A stretch of 12,751 nucleotides of DNA from Tannerellaceae bacterium (GTDB lineage: Bacteria; Bacteroidota; Bacteroidia; Bacteroidales; Tannerellaceae), in contig JAIRZN010000022.1 of assembly GCA_031267205.1 (NCBI GenBank), positions 1-12,751 on the forward strand, given 5' to 3'. Made by a program: the position numbers and the translations under genes. Below the pieces are notes generated by a model. It was not told the DNA's origin. It did no database searches and was given only the letters and a program-made list of their open reading frames with translations. Below are positions 1-7,410 of this stretch, piece after piece (the stretch's first letter is position 1; the number at the start of each line of letters is the position of its first letter).

Positions 1-83
1 ACGGCGTGAAAGAGTTTTACCTTAAGGATAATAACGGCTATGTTCTGGGTTTTGCCGAGGAAGCGGAGAAGGCAACGACTTAG
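1..83 (+). CDS. 3' end of a probable VOC/glyoxalase-fold protein (partial)
   Basis: Only the last 26 codons lie in the window; the frame begins at base 3 and ends at the TAG at 81-83. The tail reads GVKEFYLKDNNGYVLGFAEE followed by a short charged end. The pattern 'EFYLKDNNGYVLGFAE' is typical of the last beta strands of vicinal-oxygen-chelate proteins (glyoxalase / bleomycin-resistance / dioxygenase superfamily). There the glutamate before the F/Y residue is often a metal ligand. With so little sequence the substrate and reaction cannot be stated. The gene runs towards the rnf operon and shares the hairpin at 141-178 with it. Confidence 0.6.
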   Translation, partial: GVKEFYLKDNNGYVLGFAEEAEKATT

Positions 84-140
84 GCAGCCGGTACGGCCGT
101 CGTCGATAAACATTACCCCTTCCCCCGTCCCGTAATAATA

Positions 141-178
141 ATTTGGGCGTGCCCCCCCTGGCGGGAGCACGCCCAAAT
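141..178. terminator. Bidirectional hairpin terminator between convergent genes
   Basis: A perfect 12-bp inverted repeat is present: atttgggcgtgc at 141-152 pairs with gcacgcccaaat at 167-178, with a 14-base C/G-rich loop. It lies between the plus-strand gene ending at 83 and the minus-strand rnf operon ending at 276. That is where a shared rho-independent terminator is expected. The flanks are A/T-rich (ataataat on the left) but there is no long T run, so termination strength is uncertain. Confidence 0.7.
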
Positions 179-236
179 CTGTCAACAAGACACTCGCAAC
201 TGAAAGGCCGGCATTGAGATAAAGTTTGCTTGTTTA

Positions 237-253
237 ACAGGCTTGCGGCCTGT
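237..253 (-). terminator. Small hairpin just downstream of rnfA
   Basis: A perfect 6-bp stem, acaggc (237-242) with gcctgt (248-253), surrounds the 5-base loop ttgcg, 22 bases past the rnfA stop codon. On the minus strand it is followed by TTAAAC rather than a clear T run. It could be a weak first terminator ahead of the stronger hairpin at 141-178, or an mRNA 3'-end structure. Confidence 0.35.
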
Positions 254-275
254 GCCTATAACCGGAAAAATTCTA

Positions 276-848
276 TCACACTATCCCCGAAAAGCCCATG
301 AAGGCCATTGCGAGCAGGCCTGCGGTGATGAGGGCGATCGGCGTGCCTTTCATTCCTTCGGGGATGTGCGTCATGGATAGTTGTTCGCGTATGCCGGCGA
401 AGATTGTCAGCGCGAGCGAGAAGCCGAGGGCGGTTGATATGGCGAATACGACGGCTTGCAGGAGGTTGTAGTCCTTCTGTATGACCAGTATGGCGACGCC
501 CAGCACGCAGCAGTTGGTCGTTATCAGCGGCAGGTAGACGCCTAAGGCCTGGTAGAGGGCGGGGGATACTTTCTTGAGTATGATTTCGAGCATCTGCACC
601 AGGGCTGCTATTATCAATATGAAGGTGATGGTTTGCATAAAGGCTAGCCCGAACGCGTCCAGCACGTATTTCTGCACGAGGTAGGTTACTATCGTGGCGA
701 TAGTGAGCACGAAAGTTACGGCGGCGCTCATTCCCCCTGCCGTCTCTACCTTCTTGGATACGCCAAGGAAGGGACATATGCCCAGGAACTGCGACAGCAC
801 TATGTTGTTGACAAATACGGCGGCTATAAATATCAATATATATTCCAT
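276..848 (-). CDS. rnfA: RnfA, integral membrane subunit of Rnf ferredoxin:NAD+ oxidoreductase
   Basis: A 190-residue, almost wholly hydrophobic protein with about six membrane segments, the normal size for RnfA/RsxA (NqrE-like). The N-terminal pattern VFVNNIVLSQFLGICPFLGV is diagnostic. Cys25 in LGICPF and Cys113 in TTNCC are the positions that, in the Nqr/Rnf family, supply half of the ligands of an intramembrane [2Fe-2S] cluster shared with RnfE. The cluster relays electrons across the membrane. The loop ending IREQLSMTHIPEGMKG before the last helix is also typical. It is the last gene of the operon, 12 bases after rnfE, and ends in TGA at 276-278. Identification is secure. Whether Na+ or H+ is pumped cannot be read from the sequence. 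Confidence 0.97.
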   Translation of the reverse strand: MEYILIFIAAVFVNNIVLSQFLGICPFLGVSKKVETAGGMSAAVTFVLTIATIVTYLVQKYVLDAFGLAFMQTITFILIIAALVQMLEIILKKVSPALYQALGVYLPLITTNCCVLGVAILVIQKDYNLLQAVVFAISTALGFSLALTIFAGIREQLSMTHIPEGMKGTPIALITAGLLAMAFMGFSGIV

Positions 849-860
849 GTTTTACGAGTA

Positions 861-1448
861 TTACGAGACCTTGCGGACTTTGTTTATAATGGCAATCAGG
901 AAGCCTAAGGCGATAAACGCTCCGGGCGCCAGGACGAAGATGAGGGCGCCGTATTGTTCAGGCATCAGGGCGAGGTCGAAGACTTTGCCCGTGCCGAGCA
1001 GCTCGCGCGTGGCGCCAAGCAGGGTCAGTGCAAGGGTGAAGCCCAGCCCTGTGCCTACGCCGTCAAAGCCCGACGGTATCACTCCGTTCTTGCCCGCGAA
1101 GGCTTCGGCCCTTCCGAGCACGATGCAGTTGACTACGATAAGCGGTATGAACAAGCCCAAGCTCTGGTATAAGGATGGCAGGAAGGCTTCGATAAACATC
1201 TGGAGCGGCGTGACGAAGGTGGCGATGATAACTACGTATGCCGGTATCCTGACCGCATTGGGTATGAGGTTCTTCAGGGCCGAGATAGCCATATTGGTGC
1301 ACATAAGCACGAAGGTTGTGGCGAGGCCCATGCCCATGCCGTTGATGGCGGATGATGTTGTGCCCAGCGTGGGGCACATGCCGAGCAGGAGGACGAAGAT
1401 TGGGTTCTCCTTGATGATTCCGTTCAGCAGTATCTTTATGTTATTCAT
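861..1448 (-). CDS. rnfE: RnfE, integral membrane subunit of Rnf complex
   Basis: A 195-residue polytopic protein homologous to RnfE/RsxE and NqrD, with about six membrane helices. It begins with the family pattern GIIKENPIFVLLLGMCPTLG. Cys25 in LLGMCPTLG and Cys108 in VVNCIVLGRAEAFA match the two cysteines that pair with those of RnfA to hold the membrane [2Fe-2S] centre. The GVGTGLGFTLALTLLGATRELLG stretch is also conserved in this family. The start codon lies inside the 3' end of rnfG (overlap 1441-1448), which suggests translational coupling and fixed stoichiometry. The C-terminus is short and basic (INKVRKVS), probably cytoplasmic. Assignment as RnfE rather than its sister RnfA rests on the ENPIF and GRAEAFA motifs and on the gene order G-E-A. 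Confidence 0.97.
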   Translation of the reverse strand: MNNIKILLNGIIKENPIFVLLLGMCPTLGTTSSAINGMGMGLATTFVLMCTNMAISALKNLIPNAVRIPAYVVIIATFVTPLQMFIEAFLPSLYQSLGLFIPLIVVNCIVLGRAEAFAGKNGVIPSGFDGVGTGLGFTLALTLLGATRELLGTGKVFDLALMPEQYGALIFVLAPGAFIALGFLIAIINKVRKVS

Positions 1449-2064
1449 CGTTACCTCCTTTGTTTATTGTCGCTCCGGTGGTGGAGTCTGTTCCTTTGTA
1501 TGCGCTGTACGCCCGGTTGATGGCGTTAAGGAAAGCGCGGCTGGTGATTGTTGACGCGGTGATAGCGTCTACGTCACCGCCGTCCTTGGCGACCGACAGG
1601 TTGCCGTTGGAGAGTGGGCGGCCTATGACGCTCTGGTTGTTCTTTTCCGTACGGAACCATTCTTCCATCTTGGAGCCAAGGCCGGGCGTCTCGGAATGTT
1701 GGAGGACGGAATAGTTTATAAGCGTCCCTTCGGTGTCGAAGCCGACTATCACCTTTATCTCGCCGCTGAAGCCGTTCTTGGTATAGCTGTCGACAGCGAC
1801 GCCGACCTGCCGGCCGTCTTTCGTAGCCGGATAGATAAGGAGGGAATCCCCGTCGGAAGTAACAGCCATGTAGGCATCCTCCAGCGGGTTGTTGTCAAAT
1901 TCGGGCGTTACTGCCTTGATGGCCTTCTCAAGCGCGGCCGCTTTGGACAGGGCGATAGGCCCTGCGGTGTAGAGGTTGGCCCCGGCCAGTATAACGCCCG
2001 ACGCCGCGCATGTGATCATGAGCGAGAGGAACATATTGGGTAATGTAGACTTTAGCTTTTCCAT
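1441..2064 (-). CDS. rnfG: RnfG, FMN-binding electron-transfer subunit of Rnf complex
   Basis: A 207-residue protein with one N-terminal membrane anchor (about residues 11-30) and an exported FMN-bind domain (about 75-190). The segment SETPGLGSKM (124-133) is the conserved 'ETPGLG' motif. The expected covalent FMN site lies in DAITASTITS (166-175). By alignment with the usual D-x-x-[S/T]-G-A-T consensus, Thr172 would carry the phosphoester-linked FMN, although Gly-Ala is replaced here by Ala-Ser. A second, canonical-looking copy, DSTTGAT, ends at Thr199 in the C-terminal tail (see findings). FMN would be attached by an ApbE-type flavin transferase, which is not encoded in this window. The gene is 2 bases downstream of rnfD and overlaps the rnfE start by 8 bases. 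Confidence 0.96.
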   Translation of the reverse strand: MEKLKSTLPNMFLSLMITCAASGVILAGANLYTAGPIALSKAAALEKAIKAVTPEFDNNPLEDAYMAVTSDGDSLLIYPATKDGRQVGVAVDSYTKNGFSGEIKVIVGFDTEGTLINYSVLQHSETPGLGSKMEEWFRTEKNNQSVIGRPLSNGNLSVAKDGGDVDAITASTITSRAFLNAINRAYSAYKGTDSTTGATINKGGNDE

Positions 2065-2066
2065 CT

Positions 2067-3026
2067 TTACTTTCCTCCGAAATGTTTAGGTTTGAAATAT
2101 GTGTTGATAAGGGGCGTCAGCGCATTCATTATAAGGATAGCGAACGATACGCCCTCAGGATATGAGCCGAACAAACGTATGACTGATGTCAGCAAGCCTA
2201 TGCCGACGCCGTAAACGATCATGCCGCTGCTGCTCATGGGCGACGTTACGTAGTCGGTCGCCATAAAGATTGCTCCCAGCAGCAAGCCGCCCGACAATAG
2301 ATGCACGACCGGATCGGCATAGCTGAGCGGGTCCGCCAGGTACATGACGCCGGTCATGGCGAACGCCGTCGCTATAACTGCGACCGGTATATGCCACGTT
2401 ATAATCTTGCGCGCCAGCAGATAGACGAAGCCCAGCAACAATGCCGCCGCGCTTACTTCGCCCAGACTGCCGCCCATGTTGCCGAGCAGCATGTCGACGA
2501 CCGACGGCAGGCTACCGCCGCCTTCGTTGAGCAGCGAAAGGGTTGTGGCGCCCGTTATGCTGTCGGTGTACTCCATCGGCAGCTTGCCCGGAAGCGGCCA
2601 CGTCGTCATCTGCGCAGGGAAGGATATGAGCAGGAATACGCGCCCGACGAGCGCCGGGTTGAATATGTTATTGCCCAGCCCTCCGAAGGACATCTTCCCG
2701 ATACCGATAGCGGCCAAAGCCCCGATGACGATAATCCATGCCGGCAGGTTAGAGGGCAGGTTGAAGGCGAGCAGGACGCCGGTAAGTATGGCCGAGCCGT
2801 CTCCTATCGACGGCTCTCTCTTCAGCAGGAAACGCTGTATCAGGTATTCCGCAAGCACGCAGGATGCGACCGATACCGCCGTGACCACGAGCGCCCCCAT
2901 TCCGAAGTAGTAAACGGATACCGCAAAGGCAGGGACGAGGGCGAGCAGCACCCCGTACATGTTCCTCTGTATGCTGTCGCCGCCGTGTATATGCGGCGAG
3001 GGGGATATAATAAGTTTGTTTTCCAT
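2067..3026 (-). CDS. rnfD: RnfD, flavin-carrying membrane subunit of Rnf complex
   Basis: A 319-residue polytopic protein homologous to RnfD/RsxD and NqrB. It starts with the typical SPHIHGGDSIQRNMYGV cytoplasmic leader and continues through about eight to ten hydrophobic segments. GGLGNNIFNPALVGRVFLL (115-133) is the family signature. The covalent FMN site is clear in DSITGATTL: Asp155 and Thr161 fit D-x-x-T-G-A-T, so Thr161 should carry FMN. The late motif FMATDYVTSPMS and the glycine-rich final helices are also characteristic. It transfers electrons between RnfG and the rest of the chain and probably takes part in ion movement. The gene is 12 bases after rnfC and 2 bases before rnfG. Confidence 0.97.
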   Translation of the reverse strand: MENKLIISPSPHIHGGDSIQRNMYGVLLALVPAFAVSVYYFGMGALVVTAVSVASCVLAEYLIQRFLLKREPSIGDGSAILTGVLLAFNLPSNLPAWIIVIGALAAIGIGKMSFGGLGNNIFNPALVGRVFLLISFPAQMTTWPLPGKLPMEYTDSITGATTLSLLNEGGGSLPSVVDMLLGNMGGSLGEVSAAALLLGFVYLLARKIITWHIPVAVIATAFAMTGVMYLADPLSYADPVVHLLSGGLLLGAIFMATDYVTSPMSSSGMIVYGVGIGLLTSVIRLFGSYPEGVSFAILIMNALTPLINTYFKPKHFGGK

Positions 3027-3038
3027 ATCGCAGGTGTT

Positions 3039-4370
3039 TTATGACTTTCTACCACGAATAATGCCCATTACCTTGCCCTTGCCCATACGTATATGATCAA
3101 GCAGCGGACGGTTAGCGGGGCATGTGAAGCTGCACGAGCCGCACTCTATGCAATCGACTATATAGTTCTTCTCCGCCAGTTCCCAGGCGGCAAATTCGGC
3201 CGCGTTCATTAGCAGGGAGGGGTTCAACCCCATCGGGCAGGCTTGCACGCATTTCGCGCAGCGGATACAGCTACGGGCGGGTTTGCGGACGGACTCCACG
3301 CGGGGCAGGACTAAGATGCCGGAGCTTCCCTTAGTTATAGGAACATCCTCGCTGACGAGCGCCTTGCCCATCATAGGGCCGCCCCCGATAATCTTCCCCG
3401 CATCTCCGGTCATCCCGCCGGCAGCCTCGATAAGGTCGCGGACAGGCGTGCCTATGCGCACTAAGAAGTTGGAGGGCTCACGCACGCCGCCGCCTGTTAC
3501 AGTAACAATCCTTTCGACAAGCGGCTTGTTTTTCTGCACCGCCTCATACACTGCGTAGGCCGTACCTACGTTTTGCACGACGGCGCCGACGGATATGGGC
3601 AGCGCCCCGCTCTTTACCTGGCGGCGCATGACGGCGTCGATAAGTTGCTTCTCGCCGCCTTGCGGATATTTCACTTTCAACGGCGCTACCTCGATGCCTT
3701 GATAGCCTTTCGCCAAATCCCGCAGGTACGCAATAGCGTCCGGTTTATTATTCTCAATTCCGACGACGGCCTTGTCGACGCCCGCCGCCTTCATCAAGAT
3801 GGCGACGCCCGCCAATACCTCCTCGCCTTTTTCGGTCATCAGCGAATGATCCGACGTGAGGTAAGGTTCGCACTCCACGCCGTTGATGATTAACATCTCC
3901 GCCTTCATCCCGGCAGGCGGCGTCAGCTTTACCTGCGTCGGGAAAGTCGCGCCGCCTAATCCTACGACGCCGGCGCCGGTTATCCTGTCTATAATTTCAC
4001 GTGTAGAAAGGAGGCACTCCTTAGCCGGCGTATCGCTGCGGTCTATCGCCTCCTCCCATTCGTCGCCTTCCACGTCTATGTAAACGGCGGGACGCTTATA
4101 GCCGCTTGCATCTACGGCGCTATCTATCTTGCTTACTTTACCGGAGACGGACGAGTGGATATTGGATGAGATGAACCCTCCGGACTTGCCCAGCAGCGTC
4201 CCCACCTTTACCATGTCGCCCTTCTTTACCACCGCCTGCGCCGGCGCGCCTATATGCTGTCCCAAAGGTATGACAGCCTGCGCTGGCACGGGAAGGACGC
4301 TTACCTTTTTCCATACCGACAGCTTGTTTTCGGGCGGGTGAATACCTCCGATGCGGAATGTCTTTAACAT
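3039..4370 (-). CDS. rnfC: RnfC, NADH/FMN-binding [4Fe-4S] subunit of Rnf complex
   Basis: A 443-residue peripheral membrane subunit. The order is: N-terminal RnfC barrel-sandwich region (about 1-110, starting with the family motif GGIHPPENK at 8-16); the flavin/NADH domain like complex I NuoF (about 125-275), with GLGGATFPTQVKL (138-150) and NGVECEPYL (163-171); a SLBB-type region (about 285-345); and a C-terminal double ferredoxin. The cysteines are C368-x2-C371-x2-C374-x3-C378-P and C407-x2-C410-x2-C413-x3-C417-P, enough for two [4Fe-4S] clusters. It lacks the long Ala/Lys-rich tail of the gammaproteobacterial RsxC. The protein exchanges electrons with NAD+. It is 15 bases downstream of rnfB. 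Confidence 0.98.
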   Translation of the reverse strand: MLKTFRIGGIHPPENKLSVWKKVSVLPVPAQAVIPLGQHIGAPAQAVVKKGDMVKVGTLLGKSGGFISSNIHSSVSGKVSKIDSAVDASGYKRPAVYIDVEGDEWEEAIDRSDTPAKECLLSTREIIDRITGAGVVGLGGATFPTQVKLTPPAGMKAEMLIINGVECEPYLTSDHSLMTEKGEEVLAGVAILMKAAGVDKAVVGIENNKPDAIAYLRDLAKGYQGIEVAPLKVKYPQGGEKQLIDAVMRRQVKSGALPISVGAVVQNVGTAYAVYEAVQKNKPLVERIVTVTGGGVREPSNFLVRIGTPVRDLIEAAGGMTGDAGKIIGGGPMMGKALVSEDVPITKGSSGILVLPRVESVRKPARSCIRCAKCVQACPMGLNPSLLMNAAEFAAWELAEKNYIVDCIECGSCSFTCPANRPLLDHIRMGKGKVMGIIRGRKS

Positions 4371-4385
4371 ACGCTATATCTTTAT

Positions 4386-5252
4386 TTAATTTGTTTTTTC
4401 TTCGCTTACCTGACCGGCTGCCGCAACCGCCTCCTTACGCGGAGGAGGAAAATTGAGTTCATATATTGCGCCGGTAGGGCACGAGGCCGTGCACTTGCGG
4501 CACAGGCGGCACTTCTGCGGGTCGATATAGGCCAGGTTATCGGCTATCGTTATCGCGTCGAACTTGCACTCTTTCTCGCACTTGCTGCAACCGATACAGG
4601 CGCTTGAGCAGGCCTTGCGCGCCACGCCTCCTTTATCCTTATTTACGCAACCGACAAATATGCGGCGCGACTTGGGCCCCTTTTTCCTCAACTCGATAAT
4701 GCCCTTCGGGCAGGCCTTTACGCAGGCTCCGCAGGACGTACACCTGTCTTCCGCCACCTCAGGCAATCCCGTCGCAGGATTGATGCCGATAGCCGCAAAA
4801 GTGCAGGCCGTAACACAGTCGCCGTAGCCAAGACAGCCATACGAGCAACCCGTCTCCCCGCCGTACAAAGAGGCGGCGATCGCACAATTCCTCGCGCCGT
4901 CGTACCGGTTCACACGCGGCCGCGCCTCGCAATTCCCGTTACAGCGCACAACCGCTATCTTCGGCTCAACGCCTGCGGCATCCTTGCCCAATATGGCCGC
5001 AATACGGTTCATCACCGCCGCGCCGCCGACAGGACAAAGCAAACCGTCCAACGATTGCGCGCCTACGCAAGCGCCCGCAAAACCGGAGCACCCCGGATAG
5101 CCGCACCCTCCGCAGTTTGCCGCCGGCAATGCCTCCTGGACTTGCGCGACGAGGGGGTTTTCGTAGACCTCAAATTTTTTGGAAGCAACATACAACAGGC
5201 CGGAGCTCACGACGCCTATTCCTCCTAACGTAATAATGGCGATTAATATCAT
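4386..5252 (-). CDS. rnfB: RnfB, multi-cluster ferredoxin-like subunit of Rnf complex
   Basis: A 288-residue protein with one N-terminal membrane helix (about 1-23). A four-cysteine Fe-S domain follows: NCGGCGYPGC with C47, C50, C55 and then C73. Next are C104, C108 and C123, which are also usual in the family. Four ferredoxin-type cysteine sets then occur: C136/C140/C146/C150, C171/C174/C177/C181, C219/C222/C225/C229 and C248/C251/C254/C258. This is the extended, cluster-rich form seen in anaerobes, longer than the roughly 190-residue RnfB of Escherichia coli. It is the entry point for electrons from reduced ferredoxin. The C-terminal tail is Lys/Glu/Ala-rich and probably flexible. It starts 4 bases after rseC. 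Confidence 0.97.
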   Translation of the reverse strand: MILIAIITLGGIGVVSSGLLYVASKKFEVYENPLVAQVQEALPAANCGGCGYPGCSGFAGACVGAQSLDGLLCPVGGAAVMNRIAAILGKDAAGVEPKIAVVRCNGNCEARPRVNRYDGARNCAIAASLYGGETGCSYGCLGYGDCVTACTFAAIGINPATGLPEVAEDRCTSCGACVKACPKGIIELRKKGPKSRRIFVGCVNKDKGGVARKACSSACIGCSKCEKECKFDAITIADNLAYIDPQKCRLCRKCTASCPTGAIYELNFPPPRKEAVAAAGQVSEEKTN

Positions 5253-5256
5253 ATAC

Positions 5257-5673
5257 TTATGAGTTTATTTTCTTTATCGTAAAAACAAATCTTTTCCTAA
5301 GCCTTCCCCTGAAAAAATACAATATAATATAGTAAGGAAACAACGACGACAGCCCGGCCAAAGCGCTCGCGCTCTCCCGCCACCCTAAGCATGCGCCCAG
5401 TACAATAAGTGCGACAATGAGCGACAGCGGGATAACGAACGCCAGCACGACAGCCTGAAGCCCCATATAATTCCTGCCCTCAAGCATAACCGCCTCATTC
5501 GCACGAAACGAACCCGTATAATCCGTCACCTCTACGACGTGCCCCTTACCGGCGCCCATGCAAACCGACTTGGCGCTGCACCCCGCACACGAAGGCTCCC
5601 GATCAATCCTTACATGGATACGATGCCCATCCATACGCTCTATTATACCACAATGATTAACACTATCTTTCAT
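5257..5673 (-). CDS. rseC: RseC/MucC-family membrane protein, first gene of the rnf operon
   Basis: A 138-residue protein of the RseC/MucC family (Positive regulator of sigma(E) family), with a short N-terminal domain, then two membrane segments (about 70-98 and 102-124) and a basic C-terminus. The family's cysteine cluster is present as C29-x2-C32-x5-C38 in PSCAGCSAKSVC; Cys8 is additional. In enterics RseC works with the Rsx (Rnf) complex to keep SoxR reduced. In Bacteroidota the gene commonly heads the rnf operon and may help cluster assembly or complex function, which is inference. The ATG at 5671-5673 is chosen as start. An upstream in-frame TTG at 5704-5706 would add 11 residues but lies inside the predicted -7 promoter element, so it should not be transcribed. 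Confidence 0.9.
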   Translation of the reverse strand: MKDSVNHCGIIERMDGHRIHVRIDREPSCAGCSAKSVCMGAGKGHVVEVTDYTGSFRANEAVMLEGRNYMGLQAVVLAFVIPLSLIVALIVLGACLGWRESASALAGLSSLFPYYIILYFFRGRLRKRFVFTIKKINS

Positions 5674-5703
5674 GATTGTAATCCCGACATAGCAAAACCA
5701 CGA

Positions 5704-5711
5704 CAAAAGTA
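5704..5711 (-). promoter_or_regulatory. Bacteroidota-type -7 promoter element for the rseC-rnf operon
   Basis: On the minus strand the sequence reads TACTTTTG, an exact match to the Bacteroidota -7 consensus TAnnTTTG. Transcription would start some 5-10 bases further on, giving a leader of roughly 25 bases before the rseC ATG. A TTTG that might serve as the -33 element lies at 5741-5744 but is 29 bases away, longer than usual, so the -33 box is uncertain. Confidence 0.55.
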
Positions 5712-5761
5712 GTTATTTCCCTTAATAATATATAAGTTTTCAAAGAATATTTCCATAGAAG

Positions 5762-6003
5762 CGAATAATTCGTCAAGGCATAATCAAGGTTCGCTTGGGT
5801 GAGCGTTGTGCGAGTATCATATCTCGGTGATAGACGGTATTAGCTTTGCGAATGAATTGAGTTGGGAGGCTTTCAACGAAGGCAGCCGGATGGAAAAATA
5901 TGTTGAAATGTACAGTAAGCGCTTCGGATTATATCATCGGGAAGTTTTGGCGGATCGGATTTACTGTACGCGCGTCAATCGAACGATGCTGAGGAGGAAA
6001 TGA
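5762..6003 (+). pseudogene. Fragment of an IS5/IS1182-like DDE transposase
   Basis: The longest open stretch (from 5803 to the TGA at 6001-6003, about 66 codons) reads CEYHISVIDGISFANELSWEAFNEG, then a charged helix, then REVLADRIYCTRVNR. This matches the core of IS5/IS1182-like transposases, where the aspartate of 'LADKIY.TR.NR' is the second catalytic acid. Just upstream, in a different frame (5762-5806), lies a compatible stretch IIKVRLGER. The match therefore continues across a frameshift near 5804. The first catalytic Asp region, the terminal Glu region and the IS ends were not found. It is a decayed relic of about 240 bases, not a working element. The family name is from memory of motifs, without a database search. 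Confidence 0.65.
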
Positions 6004-6168
6004 TACGAATAAATTCCATACATTCTGTCTTTTGTAACAATTATGGTTCACGACAAAGCTCCATTTTACCGTGTATTAAACCGGAACATTCGGTTAACGT
6101 TCCGTTAAGTAGAAGCATATCGCCAATCTGCCACAGGTCGCGTTCAATTATAATACAATCATTAAGTA
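6004..6168. other. Non-coding spacer after the transposase fossil
   Basis: No credible gene is visible here. A 64-codon open frame at 6000-6194 has no family-like motifs, overlaps the 3' end of the lipoprotein gene and is judged spurious. The only structure noticed is the nested inverted repeat at 6079-6104. The stretch may contain further unrecognisable remnants of the neighbouring insertion sequence. Confidence 0.5.
6079..6104 (-). terminator. Nested inverted repeat downstream of the propeller gene
   Basis: Two overlapping inverted repeats are seen: aaccg (6079-6083) with cggtt (6091-6095), and cggaac (6082-6087) with gttccg (6099-6104). On the minus strand the structure lies about 65 bases after the stop of the lipoprotein gene and is followed by TTTAATAC. 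It could be a weak terminator with alternative folds, or an insertion-sequence remnant. Evidence is limited to the symmetry. Confidence 0.3.
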
Positions 6169-7356
6169 TCATTTTTTGTGCTTTGCCAGCATAATCACCG
6201 CATTGTCTTCTTCATCTAATCCGGCAGCGATTTCCGCGAGGCGTCCCTTTAGTTTGCCTTCCTTATAGGCCTCGACAAGCTCGAAGGCTTCTATCTTTTC
6301 CGCAAAGGCGACTTCCTTATCTATCAGATCATACGCCAAAGGAGTCAATTCAAATGCCGTATTTACAGGTCTTTTAGTAGAAAAATCATCATTATAGATT
6401 ACATGCTCAAATATGGCCTTTTCCTGTCTGTCGTACATCAGATCAATGCTTGGCCATCCTTCTGTCGTTTCAAAGTTATATTCGGTCTTTACGGTTTCCA
6501 TGAAATAGTAACGGTCGGTAAGAACACCGGGGAAAAGAAATACTCCAGGATACATGGATTGTATGGAAGGGGTTCTTATCATAAATGGAACCATATTGTG
6601 ATCGGGTTGAAATTTGTATATTGTATCGGAAGATGTGTCAACAAGTACCCTACTGTCGCCGTAAGGGATTATTAACCAGTTACGGGCATGGGATATGTAC
6701 TCTGCATTTTCATTATGAACCACTTTTGGTAATCTTTTCTCTTTGTAAATAATTTGAATTTCCTTAATGACGCTACCGTCCTGTTTGGATATAATCCGGA
6801 ATATGTTTCTTTTCACATCGTCAAAAATATTATCGCCATCAACGCAAATTAAATTATCACGGTCAAAATTGTTTATCTGGTCATATGAGATGCTTTCCTC
6901 ATTCTTGAGAGTTCGTTTATAATTTCTCTCCAGATCATACACCGGTATGTTTCTTGAAAGGTAGTTGTTGACAAATATTTCACCGTATTCTTCGTCTAAA
7001 GTAAGCCCTAAAATAGAGCTGTATTCGTTAGCGCCCTGCCCAAAACGGTTGATGACTCTCACACCTTTACCCTTTCTGTCAAAGATAAATATTTCACCAT
7101 TCCTGGCTCCATTTCTGGTTATTATAAAATCCTTGCTAATGGTTTGTATATTAGCTCTGGTAATAAACTCGTCCGTGGTTTCCAGCGGAACGTATTCCAC
7201 ATCAAAACAATCCTGAAGGATGAGTTCCTTTTTGGGATAGCTTGCTGTGACATCAACTGTGATGATGTCGTTGCTTGTGATACCGGATGGTTTACATCCG
7301 ACACATCCTGCCGTTACGAACAGGATAGTTGCTGAAATTGCAGTTACACTCTTCAT
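6169..7356 (-). CDS. 6-bladed beta-propeller lipoprotein (DUF5128-like), paralogue A
   Basis: A 395-residue predicted lipoprotein. The N-terminus MKSVTAISATILFVTAGC is a signal peptide ending in a lipobox-like TAGC, so Cys18 would be lipidated. A second Cys follows at 21. The mature part begins with ITVDVTASYPKKELILQD and DVEYVPLET, the usual opening of Bacteroidota '6-bladed beta-propeller' proteins. Blade-like repeats follow, such as EIFIFDRKGKGVRVINRFGQG and EIFVNNYLSRNIPVYDLE. The C-terminus ends in a conserved helix (EGKLKGRLAEIAAGLDEEDN). It is closely related to the gene at 11394-12548 and the partial gene after it. Its role is unknown; members are often near polysaccharide or peptide uptake loci, but no such genes are here. 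It stands alone between two transposase fossils and looks more A/T-rich than its paralogue. No clear TAnnTTTG promoter was found upstream. Confidence 0.85.
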   Translation of the reverse strand: MKSVTAISATILFVTAGCVGCKPSGITSNDIITVDVTASYPKKELILQDCFDVEYVPLETTDEFITRANIQTISKDFIITRNGARNGEIFIFDRKGKGVRVINRFGQGANEYSSILGLTLDEEYGEIFVNNYLSRNIPVYDLERNYKRTLKNEESISYDQINNFDRDNLICVDGDNIFDDVKRNIFRIISKQDGSVIKEIQIIYKEKRLPKVVHNENAEYISHARNWLIIPYGDSRVLVDTSSDTIYKFQPDHNMVPFMIRTPSIQSMYPGVFLFPGVLTDRYYFMETVKTEYNFETTEGWPSIDLMYDRQEKAIFEHVIYNDDFSTKRPVNTAFELTPLAYDLIDKEVAFAEKIEAFELVEAYKEGKLKGRLAEIAAGLDEEDNAVIMLAKHKK

Positions 7357-7410
7357 TTATACTTTATTATTATTGATTAAAGTTTCCCACATGAAATAAA
7401 TTCGATAAAA

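Noticed and set aside
694..1554. 286-codon open frame on the plus strand
   Set aside because: It runs antisense through rnfA, rnfE and rnfG, which have clear family motifs and operon spacing. Its translation shows no recognisable domain. It is a shadow frame caused by codon bias.
2301..3044. 247-codon open frame on the plus strand opposite rnfD
   Set aside because: The translation is rich in Arg, Gln, His and Tyr with no fold-like pattern, and the opposite strand encodes an unmistakable RnfD.
6000..6194. 64-codon open frame following the transposase fragment
   Set aside because: Composition is unlike a protein family and it overlaps the end of the lipoprotein gene. It is not a frameshifted continuation of the transposase as far as I can see.
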